Counted from the first letter of the stretch, positions 16,846 to 25,721 are shown. The stretch is DNA of 64,000 bases from Cryobacterium suzukii (GCF_004403185.1 NZ_SOHJ01000014.1:124001-188000), one strand, 5' to 3'. Numbers and translations are program-made. The notes: a model not told the origin generated them from the letters alone.

Positions 16846-17717
16846 CCGAGGGAAACGGTGACACGGCGAAACCCGTCAAGACCCTTCTTGGCCCCGCCGA
16901 GATTCGCGACCTCGCCGAGATGCTCGGCGTCAATCCGACCAAGAAACTCGGCCAGAACTTCGTCATCGACGGCAATACCGTGCGGCGCATCGTGAAGGTC
17001 GCCGCGGTCGCACCCGGTGACACCGTCGTGGAGGTCGGCCCCGGCCTCGGCTCGCTCACGCTGGGCATGCTCGAAGTCGGCGCGAGCGTCGTCGCCGTCG
17101 AAATCGACGACCGCCTGGCCGAGCAGTTGCCACTGACTGTCGAACTCATGCAGCCGGGCGCCCAGCTCACCGTCATTCGCGCCGACGCACTGAAGATCAC
17201 CGACCTGCCCGGCGACCCCACCCGGCTCGTCGCCAACCTGCCCTACAACGTCTCGGTACCGGTGTTGCTCTACCTGCTCGAACACTTCGCGTCGATTCGC
17301 GCCGGTGTCGTCATGGTGCAGGCCGAGGTCGGCGAACGTCTCGCCGCCCCACCCGGCAACAAAATCTATGGAAGCCCGAGCGTTAAAGCCGCCTGGTACG
17401 GCGACTTCCGCACCGCCGGCAAGGTGAGCCGGCAGGTATTCTGGCCGGTTCCCAACGTCGATTCGATCTTGATCGCCTTCGAACGCCGCATGGAACCGCT
17501 GGAATCCGAAGAATTGCGACTCAAGACCTTTTCGCTCGTCGACGCGGCTTTTCAGCAGCGCCGCAAGATGCTGCGGCAATCCCTGTCGGTCGTCCTCGGG
17601 GACTCGGCGGCGGCATCCGCCGTGATGAGCGCGGCGGGTATCGACCCGACGACGCGGGGAGAGCAGCTCACCGTTTATGACTTCCTCGCCATCGCCCGGG
17701 TCTGGCCCGAGAATTAG
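16842..17717 (+). CDS. rsmA: 16S rRNA (adenine(1518/1519)-N6)-dimethyltransferase
   Basis: 291 aa KsgA-type methyltransferase that dimethylates the two adjacent adenosines near the 3' end of 16S rRNA. Motifs: KKLGQNFVIDGNT, SAM-binding VEVGPGLGSLT, and catalytic NLPYNVS. GTG overlaps the tatD stop as GTGA, so translation is probably coupled. Loss of the E. coli homologue gives kasugamycin resistance. Confidence 0.95.
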   Translation: MTEGNGDTAKPVKTLLGPAEIRDLAEMLGVNPTKKLGQNFVIDGNTVRRIVKVAAVAPGDTVVEVGPGLGSLTLGMLEVGASVVAVEIDDRLAEQLPLTVELMQPGAQLTVIRADALKITDLPGDPTRLVANLPYNVSVPVLLYLLEHFASIRAGVVMVQAEVGERLAAPPGNKIYGSPSVKAAWYGDFRTAGKVSRQVFWPVPNVDSILIAFERRMEPLESEELRLKTFSLVDAAFQQRRKMLRQSLSVVLGDSAAASAVMSAAGIDPTTRGEQLTVYDFLAIARVWPEN

Positions 17718-17726
17718 AAATCCCGC

Positions 17727-18005
17727 ATGAGCGGGGTGACTTGGTGGCGTTTCGATTTGTCAGACACACCGATCCAGAGTCGCGCGGATGGAATGGGCGA
17801 CGTCGCACTCGAAACCGCGACCGGCCGGGGGTGGGCCGTACGCCAGTCGCTTTTGGGCACGGCCAACCCGACCAAGGCGGGGTGAACAGCCGTTTCGCTC
17901 ACGCATCAGGGTCTGGCCCAGGCCAGCGACATTGCGCCGGCGAAGGCGGCCCTGCAGGCGTGGCTGGTACTCGCCGCGTCGATAGCAGCTAAGCGGCTGG
18001 GCTAA
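17727..18005 (+). pseudogene. Possible small-protein remnant with an in-frame TGA
   Basis: A frame beginning ATG at 17727 (MSGVTWWRFDLSDTP) runs 52 codons to TGA at 17883-17885. The same frame then continues open (TAVSLTHQGLAQASD, then a hydrophobic AWLVLAASIAA stretch) to TAA at 18003-18005. The composition of both halves looks protein-like, but I recognise no family. It could be a decayed gene of about 91 aa, a short real ORF, or chance. It fills the 297-bp gap between rsmA and ispE. Confidence 0.25.
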
Positions 18006-18014
18006 GTTAAAAGC

Positions 18015-18944
18015 ATGATGACGACCGCCGGCACCTCCGTTGTGCACGCGCGGGCCCCCGGCAAAGTCAACGTTTTCCTCAAGGTCGGTGCCGTGATGGA
18101 AGACGGTTACCACGACCTCGCGACCGCCTACCAGGCCGTTTCGCTGTTTGAGGAGGTTAGGGCCAGCCCGGCCACCGACTTCTCCGTGGAGTTCAGCGGC
18201 AGCATCGATATCTCCGGCCTCGCCGTCGACGGCACCAATCTGGCCATCAAGGCAGCTCGTGCCCTCGCCCGCAAGGCCGGCTACCGCGGCGGCGTGCACC
18301 TCGACATCGAAAAGAACGTTCCCATCGCCGGCGGTATGGGCGGTGGCTCGGCCGACGCCGCAGCTACCCTGCTCGCCTGCGACGCCCTCTGGGGCACCAG
18401 CGCCACCAAAGACGAGCTCCTCGCCATTGCCGCCACTCTCGGGGCCGACGTGCCGTTCTCGTTCACCGGCGGCACCGCCATCGGTACCGGCCGCGGCGAC
18501 CAGCTCAGCCCAGCTCTGGCCAAGGGCAAATTTCAATGGGTACTCGCCCTCGCCGACTTCGGAATGTCGACACCCGAGGTTTACCAGGAGCTCGACCGGC
18601 ACCGCGACCGCCACGCCCAGGACATCTTTCCGGCCGAGCACCAGCCCAGCGTCGACGCAAACGTACTGCAGGCGTTGCGAGCCGGCGACCCGCACATGCT
18701 CGCTGACGTGCTGCACAACGACCTGCAGGCCCCCGCGCTGCACCTCGCCCCTGGCCTCGGCAAGGTATTGCAGCTCGGCGAAGAAAACGGCGCCCTCGCC
18801 GGCATCCTCTCTGGTTCTGGCCCGACCGTGGCTTTTTTGGTAGCGGATGCCGACAGCGCGCTCGAATTGCAGGTCGCGCTCTCCGCCTCGCGCCTGCGGG
18901 TAGTACGGGCCACCGGCCCCGTGCACGGCGCCCGCCTCATCTAG
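18015..18944 (+). CDS. ispE: 4-diphosphocytidyl-2-C-methyl-D-erythritol kinase
   Basis: 309 aa GHMP-family kinase of the MEP isoprenoid pathway, phosphorylating CDP-methylerythritol at the 2-hydroxyl. The N-terminus [13 protein letters not shown] and the ATP-binding loop [20 protein letters not shown] are diagnostic, with [11 protein letters not shown] near the C-terminus. TAAGTT (18003-18008) lies six bases before ATG, suggesting a leaderless start. The rsmA-ispE-ABC-F order is typical of actinobacteria. Confidence 0.95.
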   Translation: MMTTAGTSVVHARAPGKVNVFLKVGAVMEDGYHDLATAYQAVSLFEEVRASPATDFSVEFSGSIDISGLAVDGTNLAIKAARALARKAGYRGGVHLDIEKNVPIAGGMGGGSADAAATLLACDALWGTSATKDELLAIAATLGADVPFSFTGGTAIGTGRGDQLSPALAKGKFQWVLALADFGMSTPEVYQELDRHRDRHAQDIFPAEHQPSVDANVLQALRAGDPHMLADVLHNDLQAPALHLAPGLGKVLQLGEENGALAGILSGSGPTVAFLVADADSALELQVALSASRLRVVRATGPVHGARLI

Positions 18945-18985
18945 CCCGGAATCGTGTGCCCCGCCGTGCCGTAAACTTGGAGGCT

Positions 18986-20779
18986 ATGGCACATCTTCTC
19001 GGGGCTGAGTCCCTGCACCTCGAATTTCCCACCCGCGTCATCTTCGACAGCGTCACCGCCGGCCTCAATGAAGGCGACCGCATCGGCGTCGTCGGCAAGA
19101 ACGGCGACGGCAAGTCCACCCTCATGCGCTTGCTGGCCGGCCGGATGGAACCCGACGAGGGTCGGGTCACTCGTCGCCGCGGCGTCACCATCGGCATGCT
19201 CGACCAGTCCGATGACCTTGCCTCTGGCCAGACCGTCGGCCACACCATCGTCGGCGGCATCGAGGAACACGTCTGGGCGGGCGACGCCAAGGTGCGCGAT
19301 GTCATCGGCGGCCTGGTACGCGACATCCCCTGGGACGCCCTCGTCGACGACCTCTCCGGTGGTCAGCGCCGCCGCGTGGCCCTCGCTGCCGTACTCATCG
19401 GCGACTACGACGTCATCTTTCTTGACGAGCCCACTAACCACCTCGACGTGGAGGGCATCTCCTGGCTCGCCGGTCACCTCAAGACCCGCTGGGCCGCCCA
19501 GAGCGGCGGACTGGTAGTCGTCACCCACGACCGGTGGTTCCTCGACGAGGTCTGCAACATCACCTGGGAGGTGCACGACCGCCTGATCGAACCCTTCGAG
19601 GGTGGCTACGCCGCTTACATCCTGCAGCGTGTGGAGCGCGACCGCATGAGTTCCGTGGTCGAATCCAAGCGCCAGAACCTCATGAAGAAGGAACTGGCCT
19701 GGCTGCGCCGAGGCGCCCCGGCCCGCACCGCGAAGCCCAAGTTCCGCATCGATGCTGCGAACGTGCTGATCGAGAACGAGCCGCCGCCCCGCGACACCGT
19801 CTCGATGCAGTCCATGGCCATGCAGCGCCTCGGCAAGGACGTCGTCGACCTCATCGACATCGGTGTGAAGTTCGGCGACAAGACCGTGCTCAACGACATC
19901 ACCTGGCGCATCGCGCCGGGCGAGCGCACCGGCATCATGGGTGTCAACGGTGCCGGCAAGTCCACGCTGTTGAACCTGGTCGCCGGCACCCTGCAGCCTA
20001 CGACCGGGCACGTGAAGCGTGGCAAGACCATCAAGGTCGCCGTGCTCACCCAGCAGCTGTTCGAACTCGATGAGATTCGCAATGACCGCGTCAGCGACGT
20101 CATCGGTCGGCAGAAGACCAGCTACATGGCCGGCGGCAAGGAGATCACGCCTGGCCAGATGCTCGAACGCATGGGCTTTCTCAGCGCCCAGCTGACCACC
20201 CAGGTCAAGGACCTCTCCGGTGGTCAAAAGCGTCGCTTGCAGCTGCTGTTGATCGTGCTCGACGAGCCCAACGTTCTCATCCTCGACGAGCCCACCAACG
20301 ACCTCGACACCGACATGCTCGCCGCCATGGAGGACCTGCTGGACTCCTTCCCTGGCACCTTGCTGGTTGTCTCGCACGACCGGTATCTCATCGAGCGTGT
20401 CACCGACAACCAGTACGCGGTCATGGACGGTGGCTTTCGTCACCTGCCAGGCGGCGTCGACCAGTACCTTGAGGTGCGCCGCAAGGCCGTCGCCGGTCCG
20501 GCAGCTGGCTCGCCGACGGATGCTTCCGGCAAGACCAAGAAGATCCCCAGCCTCGGCGGGGCCGAACTGCGCAACGCCCAGAAGGAGCTCGGTTCGATCG
20601 ACCGCAAGGTGGTCAAACTGCAGGAGCGCATCGCCCTCAAGCACGAGAAGCTCGCCGCGCACGACCAGTCCGACTTTGCCGGTCTCGGCGCGCTCGGCGT
20701 GAAGTTGAGCGAACTCGAAGAGACCATCGCCGCGCTCGAAACCCGCTGGGTCGAACTTACCGAGCTGATCGAGGGCTAA
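18986..20779 (+). CDS. ABC-F family ATPase
   Basis: 597 aa soluble protein with two ABC ATPase domains and no membrane segments. The first domain has GKNGDGKST, LSGGQRRR and LDEPTNHLD; the second has GVNGAGKST, LSGGQKRRLQL and LDEPTNDLD. A linker with basic residues and a C-terminal coiled coil (KELGSIDRKVVKLQERIALK) complete the ABC-F plan. Members act on the ribosome in translation or antibiotic protection; this one resembles the housekeeping actinobacterial type after ispE. ATG at 18986 has TTGGAGG ahead. Its last 22 codons are duplicated at 22041-22106. Confidence 0.9.
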   Translation: MAHLLGAESLHLEFPTRVIFDSVTAGLNEGDRIGVVGKNGDGKSTLMRLLAGRMEPDEGRVTRRRGVTIGMLDQSDDLASGQTVGHTIVGGIEEHVWAGDAKVRDVIGGLVRDIPWDALVDDLSGGQRRRVALAAVLIGDYDVIFLDEPTNHLDVEGISWLAGHLKTRWAAQSGGLVVVTHDRWFLDEVCNITWEVHDRLIEPFEGGYAAYILQRVERDRMSSVVESKRQNLMKKELAWLRRGAPARTAKPKFRIDAANVLIENEPPPRDTVSMQSMAMQRLGKDVVDLIDIGVKFGDKTVLNDITWRIAPGERTGIMGVNGAGKSTLLNLVAGTLQPTTGHVKRGKTIKVAVLTQQLFELDEIRNDRVSDVIGRQKTSYMAGGKEITPGQMLERMGFLSAQLTTQVKDLSGGQKRRLQLLLIVLDEPNVLILDEPTNDLDTDMLAAMEDLLDSFPGTLLVVSHDRYLIERVTDNQYAVMDGGFRHLPGGVDQYLEVRRKAVAGPAAGSPTDASGKTKKIPSLGGAELRNAQKELGSIDRKVVKLQERIALKHEKLAAHDQSDFAGLGALGVKLSELEETIAALETRWVELTELIEG

Positions 20780-20786
20780 CGTCGCA

Positions 20787-20832
20787 GAAGCTGTGGCGCG
20801 GTGTGTCGGCGGAGGCCACGCGTCGCAGCTTC
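20787..20832 (+). ncRNA. Conserved imperfect hairpin in the metQ1 leader
   Basis: GAAGCTG (20787-20793) pairs with CAGCTTC (20826-20832), with an inner GTGGC/GCCAC pairing. The paralogous region at 22114-22159 keeps the outer stem with a G-U pair. It could be the end-of-gene structure of the ABC-F transcript or part of a metQ leader. It does not match any SAM riboswitch I know. Confidence 0.3.
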
Positions 20833-21022
20833 GGCACGTATCGTTAAGGTGTACGTGCGCAGCCGCGGCACTCCGGCCCCGCGTGGGCAGGCCACCTCTC
20901 GTTTGACCGGTGGTGTCTGCCGGCCCAGAATCAGCCGACGCGTTGATTGATTCGTCGGCCGGGGCATCCGCTGCCGAGAGTACCCGAGTCATACGAAACC
21001 CAGATCGCCCGAAGGAATCATC

Positions 21023-21928
21023 GTGAAAAACCCCGTGAATAAGAAAAGCCTGCTCGCCGCCCTCGCCGTCATCCCGCTGGTCGCGCTGCTGGCCGGCTGT
21101 GCCGGAGCCTCAGACGGCCCCGCCACCGGCAGAGACGGTGATGCCATCAAGATCGGCGTCGTCGGAGCCAGCGACCCGTACTGGGCCGTGTACACCGAAG
21201 CAGCCGCGGCCGAGGGCATCGAGATCGAGATCGTCAACTTCGCACAGTACCCGCAGGGGAACCCGGCTCTCGCCGCCGGTGAGGTCGACCTCAACCAGTT
21301 CCAGCACATCGCTTACCTCGCCGAGTACAACGAGGCGAGCAGCGAAAACCTGGCCCCGATCGGCGCGACGGCGATCTATCCGATCGCCCTGTACTCCACC
21401 GAGTACAGCAACGTCGACGACATCGTCTCGGGCGATACCGTCGCCGTGCCCGACGACGACAGCAACCAGGCCCGCGCGCTTGTCCTTCTGCAGTCCAACG
21501 GGCTCATCGAACTGACCGACGGCGGCACCATCTACTCGGGCCTCGATGACATCGACGAGGAGGCCTCAAAGGTCAAGGTCACGGCCCTCGAGGCGTCGCT
21601 CACGTTGGCCTCGCTGCCCGATGTCGCTGCCGCGGTCATCAACAATGACTTCGCCGAGAAGGGCGGGCTCAAATTCGAGGACGCCATCGCCACCGACGAC
21701 GCGACCGACCCGAAAGCCCTGCCTTACGCGAACATCTTCGTCTCTCGCGACGAAGACAAGAACAACGAGACCTTCCTGAAGCTCGTCGAGATCTTCCAGA
21801 ACAGCCAGGATGTGCAAGACGGCGTGTTCGCAGTGTCCGGGGACACGGCTGTGATGTTGACCACCCCGGTGGCCGACCTTGAAGAATCCTTGGCCGGGAT
21901 TCAGGCCGAGATCAAGGCCGCCCAGTAA
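21023..21928 (+). CDS. metQ: MetQ/NlpA-family substrate-binding lipoprotein, copy 1
   Basis: 301 aa. Signal peptide with lipobox LLAGC, so anchored outside the membrane. The mature part is a NlpA-family periplasmic-type binding protein (IKIGVVGASDPYWAVYTEAA, GEVDLNQFQHIAYL, GATAIYPIALYS). The family serves methionine/methionine-peptide ABC importers. GTG start. It shares most of its sequence with metQ copy 2, but differs enough that the duplication is old. Confidence 0.92.
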   Translation: MKNPVNKKSLLAALAVIPLVALLAGCAGASDGPATGRDGDAIKIGVVGASDPYWAVYTEAAAAEGIEIEIVNFAQYPQGNPALAAGEVDLNQFQHIAYLAEYNEASSENLAPIGATAIYPIALYSTEYSNVDDIVSGDTVAVPDDDSNQARALVLLQSNGLIELTDGGTIYSGLDDIDEEASKVKVTALEASLTLASLPDVAAAVINNDFAEKGGLKFEDAIATDDATDPKALPYANIFVSRDEDKNNETFLKLVEIFQNSQDVQDGVFAVSGDTAVMLTTPVADLEESLAGIQAEIKAAQ

Positions 21929-21944
21929 ACATCCGTTTCACGAT

Positions 21945-21984
21945 GAGCACAGTCAGCGGGGAGCACCAGTCCTCGACTGCGCTC
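21945..21984 (+). terminator. Imperfect hairpin after metQ1
   Basis: GAGCACAGTC (21945-21954) pairs with GACTGCGCTC (21975-21984) with one mismatch, followed by TTGTGTT. It may end or attenuate the metQ1 message. A related hairpin follows metQ2. Confidence 0.4.
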
Positions 21985-22026
21985 TTGTGTTAGCGGTACA
22001 CCGGAGAAGTGCGCGAGGCAAAACGG

Positions 22027-22106
22027 ATGGCTCGAATCAGCTCGAAGAGACCGTCAGCACGCTCGAAACCCGCTGGGTCGAACTTACTGAGCTGATCGAA
22101 GGCTAA
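22027..22106 (+). pseudogene. Junction fragment: metN 5' start fused to ABC-F 3' end
   Basis: GAGGCAAAACGGATGG around 22017-22030 matches GAGGAACAACGGATGG before metN (23328-23341), and the next bases resemble the metN start. From 22041 the sequence switches to the ABC-F 3' end: in frame it encodes LETRWVELTELIEG, identical to the ABC-F C-terminus, and stops at 22104-22106. It is the scar of a tandem duplication and is not expected to function. Confidence 0.75.
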
Positions 22107-22306
22107 TGTCGCAGAAGCTGTGACGCAGTGTGTCGGGGGAGGCCGCGCGTCGCAGTTTCGGCGCGTATCGTTGTTGAGTGCCTCGCAGAGCTGCGGCACA
22201 GACCCCCACCCCCAACACCCGGGGTTGCTCTGTGCCCAAATAATCGCTGTGCCCATAATCGCCATCGGCGCTCTCGGGGAATTCACACAGCGAAAAGAGA
22301 CCTTCG

Positions 22307-23197
22307 ATGAAAAAGCACCGTTCCCTCAAGAAGTCCGTACTGGGCGCACTCGCGATTCTGCCGCTTGCGGCGCTGCTGGCCGGCTGCGCAGGTGCTGCTG
22401 GCGGTGACGATGTCGTGAAGATCGGTGTCGTCGACGAGAGCGAATCGTACTGGGACGTCTTCAAAGAAGCCGCAGCTGACGAAGGGATCACGGTCGACCT
22501 GGTGAACTTCGCCACCTACGAGCAGCCGAACCCCGCCCTGACCGCCGGCGAAATTGACCTCAATCAATTTCAGACCGTCGTCTACCTGGCCAACTACAAC
22601 GTGGCGAGCAGCCAGGACCTCTCGGCAATCGGCGCCACCGCGATCTACCCCCTGGGTCTCTATTCCACGCAGTACACCAGCGTCGACGAGATTCAGAAGG
22701 GCGACACGGTCGCCGTGCCCAATGACCGGAGCAACATGGCCCGCGCCCTCGTCGTGCTTCAGTCAGTCGGTCTGATCGAGCTCACCGACGGCGGCACGAT
22801 TTCGTCGTCACTCGACGACATCGACACCGCTGCGTCACTGGTGAATGTGACGGCTCTCGACGCGTCGCTCACTACGACGTCGCTGCCCGACGTCGCCGCC
22901 GCGATCGTCAACAACGAGTTTGTGGGAAAGGCCGGGCTGAGTTTCTCGGACGCCATCGCCCAGGACGATCCGGCCGACTCCAAGTCCGTGCCCTATGCGA
23001 ACGTGTTTGCAGCGCGCGCCGAAGACAAGGACAACGCGACATACCAGAAGCTCGTCGAGATCTACCAGACGACGAAGGCCGTTCAGGATGGCGTTCGTGC
23101 AGCTTCCGGCGACACGGCCGTGCTGCTGACGACCCCCGTGTCCGAGCTGGAAGCGTCCCGCGTCTCGGTCGAGGCAGACACGACGGCTCGGCAGTAA
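22307..23197 (+). CDS. metQ: MetQ/NlpA-family substrate-binding lipoprotein, copy 2
   Basis: 296 aa. Lipobox LLAGC, followed by an NlpA domain (VKIGVVDESESYWDVFKEAA, GEIDLNQFQTVVYL, GATAIYPLGLYS). It is directly upstream of metN and metI, so it is the operon's positional binding protein. Differences from copy 1 cluster just after the lipobox and near the C-terminus. Divergence may mean different ligand preference, such as L- versus D-methionine or short peptides; this is inference. Confidence 0.92.
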   Translation: MKKHRSLKKSVLGALAILPLAALLAGCAGAAGGDDVVKIGVVDESESYWDVFKEAAADEGITVDLVNFATYEQPNPALTAGEIDLNQFQTVVYLANYNVASSQDLSAIGATAIYPLGLYSTQYTSVDEIQKGDTVAVPNDRSNMARALVVLQSVGLIELTDGGTISSSLDDIDTAASLVNVTALDASLTTTSLPDVAAAIVNNEFVGKAGLSFSDAIAQDDPADSKSVPYANVFAARAEDKDNATYQKLVEIYQTTKAVQDGVRAASGDTAVLLTTPVSELEASRVSVEADTTARQ

Positions 23198-23215
23198 ACA
23201 TCAGCTTCACCGCGT

Positions 23216-23273
23216 GAGTAGTCTCGGTTCTGTCTGAGGCACACCGACCCGATAGCGATAGCCGAGACTGCTC
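23216..23273 (+). terminator. Hairpin between metQ2 and metN
   Basis: GAGTAGTCTCGG (23216-23227) pairs with CCGAGACTGCTC (23262-23273), 12 bp with one G-U pair and a 34-nt loop. There is no T tract. It may stabilise the metQ2 part of the mRNA relative to metNI. Confidence 0.4.
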
Positions 23274-23337
23274 GCTCGCGTTTCCCGGCGCGAAACCACG
23301 ATATATCAGCAACAAGAAGGTTTTTGAGGAACAACGG

Positions 23338-24366
23338 ATGGCTCTAGTAAGCCTGAGAAATGTCAGCAAGGTGTACCCGCCCGCGAGCAAGGGCGCACCG
23401 AGCGTCACGGCGATCGACTCGGTCAGCCTCGACGTGGAGGCCGGGGACATCTATGGGATCATCGGATACTCCGGTGCCGGCAAGAGCACACTCGTGCGAC
23501 TCGTGAATGCTCTCGAACATTCAACCAGCGGCGAGATCATCGTCGACGGGCAGAATATCGCCGTGTTGCCGGAGCGCGACCTGCGCAAGGTGCGCCTCGG
23601 AATTGGCATGATCTTTCAACAGTTCAACCTGCTCGGCTCCCGCACGGTGGCCCGGAACGTGGCCTACCCGCTCGAAGTGGCCGGGCGTCCCAAACATGAG
23701 CGCGCCGCCCGCGTGGCTGAACTACTCGACTTCGTCGGCCTCTCCGATAAGGCCGGGTCCTTTCCCGACCAGCTCTCCGGCGGACAGAAACAGCGGGTGG
23801 GTATCGCCCGCGCCCTCGCCACCCAGCCGAGCATTCTGCTCGCTGACGAGGCCACGAGCGCTCTCGACCCGGAAACCACGCACGAGGTGCTCGCTCTCCT
23901 CAAGCGTGTGAATGCCGAATTCGGGATCACGATCATAGTGATCACCCATGAAATGGACGTCATCCAGACCATCGCGACCAAGGTCGCCGTGATGGATCAG
24001 GGGCGAGTCATCGAACGCGGCCCCGTTTTCGACGTGTTCTCGAACCCGCAAGCCGCGGCATCCGCTCGTTTCGTCTCGACCGTGGTCAAGGGGATTCCGT
24101 CGCCCGCCGAACTCGCCGTGCTGCGTGAGCGGCACACTGGCCGCATCGTGACGCTGGCCTTCCGCGACAGTGCGGTCGACCAGAAGGCCGTCTTCGGCGA
24201 GTTCTCGAGGGCCGGAGTGGCGTTCGAGGTCGTCTACGGCGGCATCAACGAGATTCAGGGGCGCCCGTTCGGGCACCTCACCCTCGCGCTCACTGGCGCA
24301 GACCCGGTCATCGACCAGGTGCTCGCCCACATTCGAACGCTCACGACCGTCACGGAGGTGCGCTGA
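23338..24366 (+). CDS. metN: Methionine ABC importer ATP-binding protein
   Basis: 342 aa. Walker A GYSGAGKST, Q loop, signature LSGGQKQR and Walker B LLADEATSALDP. The C-terminal 80 residues form the NIL domain that binds methionine and inhibits transport when the cell is replete. ATG is preceded by GAGG. It sits one base before metI, so the two are translated together. Confidence 0.95.
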   Translation: MALVSLRNVSKVYPPASKGAPSVTAIDSVSLDVEAGDIYGIIGYSGAGKSTLVRLVNALEHSTSGEIIVDGQNIAVLPERDLRKVRLGIGMIFQQFNLLGSRTVARNVAYPLEVAGRPKHERAARVAELLDFVGLSDKAGSFPDQLSGGQKQRVGIARALATQPSILLADEATSALDPETTHEVLALLKRVNAEFGITIIVITHEMDVIQTIATKVAVMDQGRVIERGPVFDVFSNPQAAASARFVSTVVKGIPSPAELAVLRERHTGRIVTLAFRDSAVDQKAVFGEFSRAGVAFEVVYGGINEIQGRPFGHLTLALTGADPVIDQVLAHIRTLTTVTEVR

Positions 24367-24367
24367 C

Positions 24368-25027
24368 ATGGATGCACTTATCGACCTGCTGCCCGAACTG
24401 TGGACGGCCACCTACGAGACCCTGTACATCGTCGCAATGACCCTATTTTTCGGCGGTCTGGGCGGCCTGCTGGTCGGTCTCGGGCTCTATCTGACCCGGG
24501 CCGGCAGCATCCTCGAGAACAAGCCGTTGTTTTTCGTACTGAATCTGCTGGTCAACTTCATTCGCCCGATTCCGTTCATCATTTTTCTGGCGGCGGCGCA
24601 ACCGTTGGCCCGGGCCGTCACCGGCAGCGGCATCGGCAACAACGCGATCATCTTCACGATCGCTCTCGCAGCCTCCTTCGCCATGGCTCGCATCGTCGAG
24701 CAGAACCTGCTGACCGTGACGCCCGGCGTAATCGACGCTGCTCGCAGCGTCGGTGCCGGGCCGATTCGTATCATCTTCACGGTATTGCTGCCCGAAGCGC
24801 TCGGGCCGCTGATTCTCGGTTACACGTTCATCTTCGTCGCGCTCGTGGACATGTCGGCCGTTGCCGGATACGTCGGTGGCGGGGGCCTCGGTAATTTTGC
24901 GCTGCTCTACGGCTACCGTCAGTTCAACCCCATCGTGACCTGGGCGGCCGTGCTGCTGATCATCGTTCTGGTGCAGTTCGTGCAGTTCTTCGGCAACTAC
25001 CTCGCGCGCAAGGCCCTGCGTCGGTAG
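24368..25027 (+). CDS. metI: Methionine ABC importer permease
   Basis: 219 aa, five hydrophobic segments, with the EAA loop (EALGPLILGYTFIFVALVDMS) that docks MetN. GYVGGGGLGNFALLYGYRQFN near the C-terminus is typical of MetI. ATG at 24368 comes one base after the metN stop; the longer open frame would overlap metN. Confidence 0.94.
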   Translation: MDALIDLLPELWTATYETLYIVAMTLFFGGLGGLLVGLGLYLTRAGSILENKPLFFVLNLLVNFIRPIPFIIFLAAAQPLARAVTGSGIGNNAIIFTIALAASFAMARIVEQNLLTVTPGVIDAARSVGAGPIRIIFTVLLPEALGPLILGYTFIFVALVDMSAVAGYVGGGGLGNFALLYGYRQFNPIVTWAAVLLIIVLVQFVQFFGNYLARKALRR

Positions 25028-25036
25028 TGTCAGGTG

Positions 25037-25528
25037 CTAGTCGAAGTCGAGGCTGAGCTTTCGCAGTAGGCCGGCCAGCCGCTCCTGATCGGTCACCGAG
25101 AGGGTGTCAAGCAGCTCGGCTTCGGCGTCGACCAGCCGGGTGATGGCGGCATCCACCCGGGTAAGTCCGGCCGGCGTCATGCCCACGAGGATGCCGCGGC
25201 CGTCGTTGGGTGCGGAGCGGCGCTTGACGAGATCGCGGTCGACGAGACGGTCGATGCGGTTCGTCATGGTGCCACTCGAAACGAGCGTCTGCTGCAGCAG
25301 GGCTTTCGGGCTGAGCTCGTAGGGGGTGCCAGCCCGGCGCAGGGCCGAGAGCACATCGAACTCCCACGACGCGAGCTCTGAGCGGGAGAAGGCTGTGCGG
25401 CGGGCCCGGTCGAGGTGCTTCGATAACCGAGCGACTCGGCTCAGTACCTGCAACGGTGCAAAATCAAGATCGGGCCGTTCACGCAGCCACGAATCGACGA
25501 TTCGGTCGACTTCATCATGGCCAGGCAT
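25037..25528 (-). CDS. MarR-family transcriptional regulator
   Basis: 163 aa with a winged helix-turn-helix: LSPKALLQQTLVSSGTMTNR as recognition region and the wing KRRSAPNDGRGILVGMT. ATG at 25528 starts the family-like protein; the longer open frame runs through the tRNA-Gln gene and is spurious. It is convergent with metI, 9 bp apart, so it is not clearly linked to methionine transport. Ligand unknown. Confidence 0.88.
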   Translation of the reverse strand: MPGHDEVDRIVDSWLRERPDLDFAPLQVLSRVARLSKHLDRARRTAFSRSELASWEFDVLSALRRAGTPYELSPKALLQQTLVSSGTMTNRIDRLVDRDLVKRRSAPNDGRGILVGMTPAGLTRVDAAITRLVDAEAELLDTLSVTDQERLAGLLRKLSLDFD

Positions 25529-25649
25529 TGCTCCATTATCCCGCTTATTCGGGGGTTTCTTCGCGCAGAAGCGCCGAGAGGGTGCCAGCGGCGCCGCGGG
25601 CCGCCAGAATCTGGCAGACTTGACTGGTTGCTGGCCCCGGCCAGCATGG

Positions 25650-25721
25650 TCCGCCATAGTGTAACGGCAGCACGGCAACCTTTGGAGTTGTTCGGTCCAG
25701 GTTCGAATCCTGGTGGCGGAG
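25650..25721 (+). tRNA. tRNA-Gln (UUG)
   Basis: A 72-nt cloverleaf. Acceptor TCCGCCA pairs with TGGCGGA, discriminator G. The anticodon arm is GCAAC-CTTTGGA-GTTGT with anticodon TTG at loop positions 34-36. The T arm is CCAGG-TTCGAAT-CCTGG. CCA is not encoded. It lies directly upstream of glmU. Confidence 0.95.

Larger units (their letters stand above)
20714..22040. repeat. Tandem duplication, unit 1 (ABC-F 3' end - metQ1 - metN start)
   Basis: The unit starts inside the ABC-F 3' end at CTCGAAGAGACC, includes metQ1, and ends in a 14-nt stretch at 22027-22040 that resembles the first codons of metN. Unit 2 begins at the next base with the same CTCGAAGAGACC. Unit length is 1327 bp against about 1311 bp for unit 2. 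Confidence 0.75.
21929..22306. other. Gap between metQ copies: hairpin, duplication junction, leader
   Basis: This 378-bp gap holds an imperfect hairpin after metQ1 (21945-21984), a metN-like start followed directly by an ABC-F 3' end (22027-22106), and the copy-2 leader hairpin (22114-22159). There is no intact gene. Confidence 0.7.
22041..23351. repeat. Tandem duplication, unit 2 (ABC-F 3' end - metQ2 - metN start)
   Basis: Second unit, directly abutting unit 1. It runs from the ABC-F 3' remnant through metQ2 into the intact metN start at 23338. Similarity persists in the intergenic parts (for example CAGTAAACATC after both metQ stops). Confidence 0.75.

Noticed and set aside
17883..17885. 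TGA read as selenocysteine
   Set aside because: No selenocysteine insertion element or selenoprotein family was recognised; a broken gene is simpler.
18941..20992. 683-codon open frame on the minus strand opposite the ABC-F gene
   Set aside because: It is antisense to a clear ABC-F gene. Its sequence is a high-GC shadow rich in Asp, Val and Gly with no recognisable domain.
20780..22306. SAM riboswitch upstream of metQ
   Set aside because: The leaders contain hairpins but I could not find the conserved core of any SAM riboswitch class I know. A covariance search would decide.
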